A stretch of 64,000 bases of DNA from Phycisphaerae bacterium. GTDB taxonomy: Bacteria > Planctomycetota > Phycisphaerae > UBA1845. The notes beneath the pieces were generated by a model, which did not search any database, was not told where the DNA came from, and saw only the letters and a list, made by a program, of their open reading frames with translations. The translations under genes were made by a program, and so were the position numbers. Positions 51,106 through 59,300 of this stretch are shown here, in pieces; position 1 is the first letter of the stretch; every line of letters starts with the position of its first letter. The stretch is from assembly GCA_013360585.1 (NCBI GenBank), contig JABWBH010000020.1, positions 1 to 64,000 on the forward strand, written 5' to 3'.

Positions 51106-52440
51106 ATGCCGCTTCCCGTCGTCGCTATCGTGGGTCGTCCGAACGTGGGGAAAAGCTCGCTTTTCAACGCGTTGGCGGGCGAGCGGATCAGCATCGTCGA
51201 TCCGATGCCGGGGGTGACGCGGGACCGGGTCAGCGCGATCGTGGAGTGGCGCGATCGTTACCTGGAGCTGGTGGACACGGGCGGGTGGGGGATCGTGGAC
51301 CGCGACGACCTGACCGAGGACGTGCAGCGGCAGATCCGCTTCGCGATCGACCGGGCGGACCTCGTCTTGTTCGTCGTGGACGCCCGCGAGGGGCTTAACC
51401 CGCTGGACGCCGAGACGGCCCGCCAACTGACGCGGCATCATGAGAAGACGATCCTTGTCGCCAACAAGGTGGACGAGCCGAAGCTCGAGCCGCAGGCGGC
51501 GGAGTTTCTGCGTCTCGGGTTCGGCGAGCCTCTGCTGGTGAGCGCGACGAACAACGCCGGTCAGAGCGATCTGAAGGACGCGGTGCTTTCGGCGCTGGAG
51601 CACCGCGCGGGAGAAGCACCGCCGTCGCCGGTGATGAAGATCGCGCTGGTCGGGCGGCGTAACGTGGGCAAGAGCACGTTCATCAACGCCCTCGCGCAGG
51701 AGGAGCGGGTGATCGTCAGCGAGATTCCCGGGACGACGCGGGACAGCGTCGACGTCGTGATCGAGAAGGACGGGCGGTCGCTGGTGGTGATCGACACCGC
51801 CGGGGTCCGCAAGGTGGGGAAGATGGTGGACCCGGTTGAGTACTACGGGTACACGCGGGCGACGCGGTCGATCGAGCGGGCGGACGTCGTACTGTTTCTG
51901 ATCGACGCGACGTCGCCGGTGGGTCAGGTGGACAAGAAGCTGGGCGGGTTGATCGTCGACGCACACAAGCCGGTCATTCTGGTGATTAATAAGTGGGATC
52001 TGGCGCGGGACCGGGTGGACGTGGAGACGTACCGGGACTACCTGGACAAGACGCTGCCGGCGCTGAACTTTGCCCCGGTGGCGTTTACGACGGCCCGCGA
52101 CGCGCGGAACACGGCGTCGGTGATCGACCTTGCCGCGGTGTTGCACAAGCAGGCGCACAGTCGCGTGGCGACCGCGCGGCTGAACGAGATTCTTCATGCG
52201 GCGATGCAGGAGCGGGCGCCTCGGGCGAAGCGTGGGACGCGGGCGCCGAAGTTTCTTTATGCGACGCAGATCGCGGTGGCGCCGCCGACGTTCGTCCTTT
52301 TCGTGGACCGCCCCGCGCTGGTCACGCCCGCGTTTCAGCGGTTTGTGTTGAACCGTCTGCGGGAAAACTTGCCAACCGAGGAAGTCCCCCTACGATTAAT
52401 CTTCCGGGCGCGCACGCGGAAACCGGCGGCCCAGCGCTAG
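51106..52440 (+). CDS. der: GTPase Der (EngA)
   Basis: A 444-residue protein with two consecutive GTPase domains and a C-terminal KH-like domain. G1 motifs are GRPNVGKSSLFN and GRRNVGKSTFIN; G3 motifs are DTGGWG and DTAGVR; G4 motifs are NKVD and NKWD. The KH-like domain ends in LRLIFRARTRKPA. Der is essential for 50S ribosomal subunit assembly. The two domains are the family hallmark and no other GTPase has them. It appears to be transcribed alone. Confidence 0.96.
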   Translation: MPLPVVAIVGRPNVGKSSLFNALAGERISIVDPMPGVTRDRVSAIVEWRDRYLELVDTGGWGIVDRDDLTEDVQRQIRFAIDRADLVLFVVDAREGLNPLDAETARQLTRHHEKTILVANKVDEPKLEPQAAEFLRLGFGEPLLVSATNNAGQSDLKDAVLSALEHRAGEAPPSPVMKIALVGRRNVGKSTFINALAQEERVIVSEIPGTTRDSVDVVIEKDGRSLVVIDTAGVRKVGKMVDPVEYYGYTRATRSIERADVVLFLIDATSPVGQVDKKLGGLIVDAHKPVILVINKWDLARDRVDVETYRDYLDKTLPALNFAPVAFTTARDARNTASVIDLAAVLHKQAHSRVATARLNEILHAAMQERAPRAKRGTRAPKFLYATQIAVAPPTFVLFVDRPALVTPAFQRFVLNRLRENLPTEEVPLRLIFRARTRKPAAQR

Positions 52441-52519
52441 CGCCGCCCCCGCGGCGCGCGTCTCAGGATGCGGGAGTCGGACGCCGATCCTGAAGCGGCG
52501 GTTTTCCAAGGAGCTGGCG

Positions 52520-53065
52520 ATGGCGATCGAGATTCACTGTCCCGCGTGCAGCAAGGGGATCCGCGCTCCGGACGACGCCGGAGGCAAGCGCGGCAAGTGT
52601 CCGTATTGCGGTGCGAGCGTCTACATTCCGATGCCGGCTGCCGAGGTGGAGGATATTCCGCTGGCGCCGGTGGATCCGCGGGCGGAGCGGGAGCGGGAGC
52701 GTCTGCGTCAGGAGTCGATCTTGTACGCGGCGCAGGTGGATCATGATGAGCCGCCGAAGTACGACGTCGGCGCGTCAGCCCGGTCGGCGGGCGGCAGCGG
52801 CGCGGCGCCGCGCGGGCGGGAGCGGTCCGCCGCGGATGATGAGCCGATCGACGTTCATGATCTTGTGCAGAAGTTCGTGCTGGCGATGCGCGACAGCAAC
52901 CTGGTCGAGGCCGACCGGATCGCCGGGCGTCTGCGCCGCCGCCGGGAGCAGACGGACGAGTACGTGCAGGGGCTGCTGCTGGATCAGATGGGTCTGAGCG
53001 TCAAAGGCGTTCCGCAGGCGGTGGTCAACGGTTTTCTGAAGAATCTGCTCGAGCGGATCGCGTAG
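52520..53065 (+). CDS. Zinc-ribbon protein of unknown function
   Basis: A 181-residue protein. A Cys4 ribbon (IHCPACSKGIRAPDDAGGKR, KCPYCGASVYIP) opens it, then an acidic/basic charged linker (RAERERERLRQES), a Gly/Ser/Ala hinge and a C-terminal helical domain (VHDLVQKFVLAMRDSNLVEAD, LLLDQMGLSVKGV). The ribbon resembles the planctomycete double zinc-ribbon proteins. There is no transmembrane helix. I recognise no catalytic motif. It follows der on the same strand at ~80 bases. Confidence 0.7.
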   Translation: MAIEIHCPACSKGIRAPDDAGGKRGKCPYCGASVYIPMPAAEVEDIPLAPVDPRAERERERLRQESILYAAQVDHDEPPKYDVGASARSAGGSGAAPRGRERSAADDEPIDVHDLVQKFVLAMRDSNLVEADRIAGRLRRRREQTDEYVQGLLLDQMGLSVKGVPQAVVNGFLKNLLERIA

Positions 53066-53366
53066 GTTCTGGATTGAAGGTTCGCCGCAGGAATGTGGAA
53101 TGCGGACCGGAGGTCCGCGATCCTTCCAGAACGCGCGGAGCTGAGGGGTGCGATCTGGAGCGAACGTAAAGCGGTCTCGGCGTTGGCCGATCCGGAGGTT
53201 GTCGGTTTCCGCGGGTTGCCGCATAATTCGGGCGGGTCTTACCTGGACGCGGTTTCAAGGTTTCGGAGGAAGGCGTAGAAAAAACTTCCTTACCTTGATA
53301 TTGCTGCGCGACTTCAAGGGCGGGCGCGGCTCGGCGATGAAACGGCGTCTTATCCCGGAGCAGATC
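53066..53366. other. 301-base intergenic region with a dispersed repeat
   Basis: Contains one copy of the dispersed palindromic repeat (53101-53123). I see no gene or RNA in the remainder; the receiver gene's promoter should lie here. Confidence 0.45.
53101..53123. repeat. Dispersed palindromic repeat, copy C (inverted)
   Basis: TGCGGACCGGAGGTCCGC followed by GATCC; the same orientation as copy B and identical over the core. It lies between the zinc-ribbon gene and the response regulator gene. Confidence 0.7.
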
Positions 53367-53774
53367 ATGAGCATATCGAAGCCGTCGGACGGGGCGGTGC
53401 GCATCCTTCTGGTGGACGACAATCCGCAGAATCTCGAGCTGCTCGAGGTTTACATGGAGGCGCTGCCGGAGGCGGAAGTCATGACCGCCACCAACGGACA
53501 GGAGGCGATGGAGAAGGTGGCGGCGTCCCCGCCGGACCTGATCCTTCTGGACATCATGATGCCGAAGACGTCGGGATTCGAAGTGTGCAAGCGGATCAAG
53601 GCCGATCCGAAGACGCGGGACATCATTGTGGTGATGGTGACGGCGTTGAGCGAGACGGGGGACGTGGAGCGGGCGGCGGAATGCGGGGCGGACGACTACG
53701 TGACAAAACCGCTGGACCGCAAGGCGCTGATCGAACTGATCCGGGGGCTGCTGGCGGCGCGGGCCCGAGGTTGA
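53367..53774 (+). CDS. Receiver-only response regulator
   Basis: A 135-residue single-domain receiver with the conserved acidic pair (LLVDDNPQNLEL), phospho-acceptor Asp (LILLDIMMPKTSGFEV), Thr (VMVTALSE) and Lys (DYVTKPLD). It has no output domain, so it acts by protein contact, like CheY or a phosphorelay intermediate. The ATG at 53367 has GGAG upstream; ATG 53337 is an alternative. No histidine kinase is adjacent. Confidence 0.9.
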   Translation: MSISKPSDGAVRILLVDDNPQNLELLEVYMEALPEAEVMTATNGQEAMEKVAASPPDLILLDIMMPKTSGFEVCKRIKADPKTRDIIVVMVTALSETGDVERAAECGADDYVTKPLDRKALIELIRGLLAARARG

Positions 53775-53888
53775 ACGTTGGCGGGAGCGGCGTCGGGCGG
53801 CGTTTGACATCAGGTCGGGCGGGAGGGTACGTTGCGCGGCGCCTCGACGGGAGCACGTCCAACATGCAAGGGATAGGGTCGAAACGCG

Positions 53889-54383
53889 ATGCGCTGCCCC
53901 GCATGTAGAGCCGACAGCGACCGGGTCATCGACTCGCGCCCGACGGAAGGCGGCGCCGGCGTGCGTCGCCGCCGCGAATGTCTGTCCTGCGGACGCCGCT
54001 ACACCACCCGCGAACGCGTCGAAGACGAGCTGCGCCTCGTTGTCATCAAGAGCAACGGCAGCCGCATGCCGTATCAGCGGGAGAAGATTCAGGACGGACT
54101 GGAGCGGGCCTGCACGAAGCTGCCGATCACCGAGGCTCAGATCGAGCAGATCGTCGACCGCGTCGAGGAAGACCTTTTCCGGGCGCATGACCGCGAGGTT
54201 TCGTCGGAGCAGATCGGACGGCTGGTCACCCGTCACTTAAGGCCCGTCAACGCGGTCGCGTATGTCCGGTTCATGAGTGTGTACCGGAAGTTCTCGACGA
54301 TCCAGGAATTCATCGACGAGATTCAGGATGTACGCGACCGCGTGGCGTTGGAGTCGCCGCAGCAGCGTCCGCTGTTCGACTAG
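53889..54383 (+). CDS. nrdR: Transcriptional repressor NrdR
   Basis: A 164-residue protein with the N-terminal zinc ribbon (Cys3, Cys6, Cys31, Cys34) and the ATP-cone domain (RLVVIKSNGSRMPYQREKIQDGL, VRFMSVYRKF). NrdR binds ATP/dATP and represses ribonucleotide reductase genes at NrdR boxes. The start at 53889 gives the typical MRCP N-terminus. No nrd genes are adjacent, which is common. Confidence 0.95.
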   Translation: MRCPACRADSDRVIDSRPTEGGAGVRRRRECLSCGRRYTTRERVEDELRLVVIKSNGSRMPYQREKIQDGLERACTKLPITEAQIEQIVDRVEEDLFRAHDREVSSEQIGRLVTRHLRPVNAVAYVRFMSVYRKFSTIQEFIDEIQDVRDRVALESPQQRPLFD

Positions 54384-54417
54384 CGTCGTCCCCAGGGGAA
54401 GTTCGTCGCAATGCCTC

Positions 54418-54440
54418 GGATCGTGGACCTCCGGTCCGCT
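54418..54440. repeat. Dispersed palindromic repeat, copy D
   Basis: GGATCGTGGACCTCCGGTCC followed by GCT; the same orientation as copy A. Degenerate partial copies follow at about 54501-54517 and 54550-54575, so this 230-base region between nrdR and the SIMPL gene is repeat-rich. Confidence 0.65.
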
Positions 54441-54617
54441 AGGCCCCTGCGAACCGCTGCGCCCCCGAACGCACAAACCGGTCGAAGGGAACCGGCTACG
54501 CGCAGACCGGAGGTTTGCTCAGGTGCGGATCAAAGGGTTACTCTCCGGGAATGCGGAGCGGACCGGTGATCCGCGGTCTCTGTCGCGCCGCGGACCACCG
54601 GTCCTGAACACGATCCG

Positions 54618-55364
54618 CTACTCCAGTTCAAAGGTGACGCTGACCGTGGCGGTCAGTTCGACGCGGCCGAGGTGCGGAGTCTTTGAGCTCTGGTTCGGGT
54701 CGATGACCTTGCGGTTGGGCAGCTCGCCGCCGCTCCAGCTTACGTAGCCCCAGCCGGCGTTGTATGAGCAATACGAGCCGAACTGCGCCTCACTGACCGA
54801 AAACACCCGCGCGATCTTGACGCCCAGCAGCGAGCTCAGGGTCTGCGCCCGGCGCGTCGCATCCTCGACCGCCATCATTCTCGCCTCCTCCTGAAGTTGG
54901 ACGGCGCGTGTTGAGCGGAAGTTCACGCCCTGGATGTTATTCGCGCCGGACTCGATCGCGGCGCTCATCAGCGCCTCGAACCGGTCCAGGTCCGTCAAGG
55001 TCAGTTCGACGCTTCTGCGCACGAAATAACCGGTCAGATCCTTGCGGCCGTCGCGGTCCTGATACGACGGCTGAACACGGACGGGATCCACGCGGACGCT
55101 CTGCTCGGCGACGTTGAACTGCGGCGCCAGCTCCAGCAACTTCCGGATTCTCGCGTCGTTGTCGGCCTTCGCCCCGGTCAGGTCGGCGTTGAAGGTCTCG
55201 ACTCCCAGCGCGACGACGACCTCGTCGGGGGGGACGCTGATCTGCCCCTGTCCTGCGACGTTGACCAGCCGCCGATCCACCGTCTGCTGCGCCGCAAGCG
55301 GCGTCGCGCCGACCAGCACGATGCAACCCACCGCAATCCCGATCCATCGATTCTGTCCGAACAT
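54618..55364 (-). CDS. SIMPL (DUF541) domain exported protein
   Basis: A 248-residue protein with a signal peptide (residues 1-25) and a SIMPL/DUF541 domain: VNVAGQGQISVPPDEVVVALGVETF, YFVRRSVELTLTDLDRFEALM, NNIQGVNF and ATRRAQTLSSLLGV. SIMPL proteins are periplasmic and of uncertain role, implicated in stress or signal responses. The AAAGGGAG leader fixes the ATG at 55364. It is divergent from queC and transcribed alone. Confidence 0.9.
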   Translation of the reverse strand: MFGQNRWIGIAVGCIVLVGATPLAAQQTVDRRLVNVAGQGQISVPPDEVVVALGVETFNADLTGAKADNDARIRKLLELAPQFNVAEQSVRVDPVRVQPSYQDRDGRKDLTGYFVRRSVELTLTDLDRFEALMSAAIESGANNIQGVNFRSTRAVQLQEEARMMAVEDATRRAQTLSSLLGVKIARVFSVSEAQFGSYCSYNAGWGYVSWSGGELPNRKVIDPNQSSKTPHLGRVELTATVSVTFELE

Positions 55365-55666
55365 CGTAATTCTCCCTTTTCCCTTGATTGTTCACGGGGA
55401 GACCAAGGCTTGCGCCCGCGCGCCGCCATCGCCGTCCCGCCGAAATTTAACTTACCGCGAGATTGCGACACGTGCTGTCACGTGATCGTCACAATGCGCT
55501 TTGCGCGAACGCGGCCTTTCACGGCGCACGGCGACCCGTGATTGACGGACGCCGCAACCGGGCACAGACTCGACGACGGGAGGCCCCGAAGAAGAAGAAG
55601 AAGAAGAAGAAGAAGAAGAGGAAGAGGCGGATTCCGTCACGCCACGGTCACAGCGATGCGACGCCT
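55365..55666. other. 302-base divergent region with a GAA tract
   Basis: Lies between the SIMPL gene (leftward) and queC (rightward). It holds a pure (GAA)10 run (55588-55617). Apart from that, no feature is convincing. The tract could alter queC expression or, if translated from an upstream start, add a polylysine leader. Confidence 0.5.
55588..55626. repeat. (GAA)10 microsatellite followed by GAG-GAA-GAG
   Basis: Ten uninterrupted GAA triplets (55588-55617) followed by a GAG/GAA/GAG interruption. In the queC frame the run reads as AAG (lysine) codons. Such pure tracts are unusual in this GC-rich DNA. The queC start lies 49 bases past the pure run. Confidence 0.85.
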
Positions 55667-56365
55667 ATGACGACGACATCCCAACCTGCGGTCGTGCTGT
55701 TGTCCGGCGGGCTGGACTCCGCGGTGACGTGCGCGCTGGCCGCGGAGCAGGGGTTCCGCATCCACGCTCTGACCGTCGATTACGGCCAGCGCCACGACGT
55801 CGAGATCGCCGCAGCGCGGCGGGTGGCGACGGCGATGCGCGTCGCGCGCCACGTGACGCAGCGGATCGACCTTCGCGCCTTCGGAGGATCGGCGCTGACG
55901 GCGGACCTCCCGGTGCCGGCGCACCGGACGGGGGGGGCGAGTCCTGACCCGGACGTTCCGGTGACGTACGTACCCGCGAGAAATACGATCCTGCTCTCGT
56001 TTGCGCTGGCGTTTGCGGAAGTGACCGGAGCCTCCGACATTTTCATCGGCGTGAACGCGGTGGACTACTCCGGGTATCCCGACTGCCGTCCGGCCTTCAT
56101 CGAGCAGTTCGAGCGTCTTGCGCGGGTGGCGACGCGCGCGGGCATTGAAGGTCGCGCGCTTTGCATTCGGGCGCCCCTGATGCACCTGAACAAGGCGCAG
56201 ATCGTGCTGGAGGGAGTCCGGCTGGGGGTGGACCTGGGCATGACGCACAGTTGTTACGACCCGGACGCGCAGGGGCGCGCCTGCGGGCGGTGCGACAGTT
56301 GTCATTACCGGCGTGAGGGCTTCCTCCAGGCTGGCGTTGTGGATCCGACGGTCTACCGGTCGTAG
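55667..56365 (+). CDS. queC: 7-cyano-7-deazaguanine synthase
   Basis: A 232-residue ATP-PPase enzyme with SGGLDSAV at residues 13-20 and the C-terminal zinc site (Cys196, Cys206, Cys209, Cys212). It converts 7-carboxy-7-deazaguanine to preQ0 with ammonia and ATP in queuosine biosynthesis. The ATG at 55667 gives the family-typical N-terminus; a longer frame would add a polylysine run. No other que gene is adjacent. Confidence 0.95.
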   Translation: MTTTSQPAVVLLSGGLDSAVTCALAAEQGFRIHALTVDYGQRHDVEIAAARRVATAMRVARHVTQRIDLRAFGGSALTADLPVPAHRTGGASPDPDVPVTYVPARNTILLSFALAFAEVTGASDIFIGVNAVDYSGYPDCRPAFIEQFERLARVATRAGIEGRALCIRAPLMHLNKAQIVLEGVRLGVDLGMTHSCYDPDAQGRACGRCDSCHYRREGFLQAGVVDPTVYRS

Positions 56366-59300
56366 TCCGCGGCGGGGCGGCGAGGTTTGAGGCGGCGGAG
56401 GGCGGAGAATGCCGCGCTGAGTGAAGCAAGATTAAGGAGCTGGAAGGCGCCGCAGGGCGTCACGGGAGCGCGCGGCGGGGGCGGCACTTCGGGCTCGACG
56501 ACGCAAAGAAGCGTGTCTTCCGCGTGCCGCCCGGTGTCGTCGAACACGCGGAGCGTCACGCGGTAGGTTCCCGGGCGGGTGTAGACGTGTTCGACGACGG
56601 CGCCCGCGCGGTCGAAGTCGAATCCGTCGGCGGCGTCCACATCCCACGCGAGGATCGTGATGGACGGCACGTCGGCGCCGAACCCTTCCTCGATGTCGAC
56701 GCGGCTGGCGGAGCCGTCGAACCGGGCGGTCTCCCCCGCGAAAACCGTGATGTCCGGACCTGCATCGGCGATCAGCGTTGTGACCGGTTCGTCGTCATCC
56801 GGGGGCGGATCGTCGTCCGGCGGAGGATCGTCATCGGGCGGATCGGGGCCGGTGTCGTCGTCGGGCGGCAGGACGATGAAGGTCACGCGGATCGGCCCGC
56901 TTCCGGCAAGACCGTCATGAAGTTCGTAGACGAGGGCATCCGTTCCGGTGAATCCTTCATCGGGCGTGTACGTCAGGTTCGGAACGTCGCCGGTGAGCGA
57001 GCCGTGCGCCGGGATCGTGGTGATGTCGATCGTGACCACGTCACCCGTGTCGGGGTCATGCGCGTCGAGGATCACGTTTGCAGATTCCCCGGCTTTGAGG
57101 GTGATTTCCTGCGGGAGCCCGGCGGGCGGGTCGTTAACCGGGCGCACCTCGATCGAGATGTACGCAAGGTCACTGCTGGTGTCGTCGTTCGCGACAATGA
57201 ACGCGAAGATGTCGTCTCCGAAGAAGTCAGGGGCGGGGACGTAGGTGACCTCGGGCGGATCGCCGATGACGGTGCCGTGCGCCGGCGCCTCGACGACAAA
57301 GAAGCGCGGATGCTGTCCGGTGTTGCCGGTTGCGGTCAGCGTCAGGTCCAGCGGCACGTCCTCATCCGTAACGAGGCTCTGATCCAGCGCGACCGGACGG
57401 TTTTCGCCGCCGCCTCCCCCGCCTCCGCCTCCTCCCCCACCGCCGCCGGAGCTGTCGTTGTCGCTGACCTGCGCCACGACGTCCGGGACGGCGATGCCGT
57501 TGTAGTTGCCGTCGCTGCTGACGGCGGTGTGTGTGATCGTCGAGGTATGCGCGCCCTCGACCAGAGCGTCATCCACGGCGGTGACGGTGACGGTCTGCGC
57601 GACGTTCCAGTTTCCGGTGGTGAAGGTGAGAATGATCGCTCCGCCCGCCCCGGCGCCCACGTCGGACTGAACATCAGGCTCGACGATGATCGAGACGCTG
57701 GCGGTCGGCGGGCTGTTGAGGAGCAGGGTGTACGTGTCGGACGTGGGTCCGGTTTCATCGACGACGGTATTGCCGCCGGACTCGGCGACGGCCACGCCGG
57801 CGACGTCGGTGACGGTGGCGACGACGCTGGTGACGGCGATGCCGTTGTAGTTGGAGTCGGCGCTGGAAGCGGAGTGGGTGATCGTCGAGGTGTGCGTACC
57901 TTCGACGACGCCGTCGTTGACGGCGGTGACGGTGATCGTTTGCGCGACGTTCCAGTTGGCGGTCGTGAAGGTGCGGTTGATCGCGCCGCCCGCGCCGTTG
58001 CCGACGTTCGTCTGCACATCCGGGTCGATCGTGATGGTGACGTTGGCGGTCGGCTGGCTGGTCAGGACGAGCGTGTACGTGTCGGAGGTCGGACCGACCT
58101 CGCTGACCAAGGTGAAACCACCGGATTCGGCGACGGTGACGCCGGCGGCGTCGTTGTCGGTGATGTTGGCGACGACGTTGGGGACGGCTAGTCCGTTGTA
58201 GTTGCCGTCACTGCTCGCAACCGTGTGCGTGATCGTCGAGGTATGCGGGCCTTCGGCGACGCTGTCGTTGACGGCGGTGACGGTGACGGTCTGGGCGACG
58301 CTCCAGTTGCCGCTGGTGAACGTGCGCGTGACGGGGGCGCCGGCGCCCGAGCCGAGGTTCGTCTGCGTGTCCGGATCGACGGTGATCGTGACGTTGGCGG
58401 TGGGCTGGCTGGTGAGGACGAGCGTATACGTGTCGGAGGTGGGACCGGCTTCGCTGACGTCGGTCGATCCGCCCGATTGCGTGAGCGTGATCCCGGCGGT
58501 GTCGTTGTCGGTGACGCTGGCCACGACGCTGCCGATGCTGATGCCGTTGTAGAAGCCGTCGCCGCTGGAGGCGGCGTGGGTGATCGTCGAGTTGTGCGCG
58601 CCTTCCGCGATGCTGTCGTCCACGGCGGTGACGGTGACGGTCTGAGCGACGTTCCAGTTCCCGCTGGTGAAGGTCAGGTTGACCGGGTTGCCCGCGCCCG
58701 CGCCGACGGTCGTCTGCGTGTCCGGGTCGACGGTGATCGTGACGTTGGCGGTGGGCTGCGTATTCAGAACGACGGTGTACGTGTCGGACGTGGGACCGGT
58801 CTCGCTCACGCTGGTCGATCCGCCGGACTGCGTGACGGTGACACCGGCGGTGTCGTTGTCGGTGACGGCGGCGACGACGTTGTTGATGCTGATGCCGTTG
58901 TAGCCTCCGTCGCCGCTGGCGGCGGTGTGTGTGATCGTTGAATTGTGTGCACCCTCGGCGATGAGATCGTTGACCGCAGTGACGGTGACGGTCTGGGCGA
59001 CGTTCCAGTTTCCCGCGGTGAAGGTCAGTTGGATCGCCGCTCCGGCGCCGGCTCCGACGTCGGTCTGTGCGTCAGGATCGACCGTGATCACGACGTCCGC
59101 GGTGGGCAGACTGCAAAGCACGACGGTGTACGTATCCGAGGTCGGGCCGGTTTCGCTGACCGAGGTGGCGCCGCCGGACTCGGTGATCGTGACGCCGGGG
59201 GCGTCATTGTCAGCGACGTTGGCGACGACGTTGCTGATGCTGATGCCGTTGTAGCCTCCGTCGCCGCTGGCGGCGGCGTGCGTGATCGTCGAGGTGTGCG

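Noticed and set aside
56524-58191. Plus-strand frames opposite the 13-repeat gene
   Set aside because: Each repeat produces the same antisense frame, so apparent conservation is only the echo of the real repeat.
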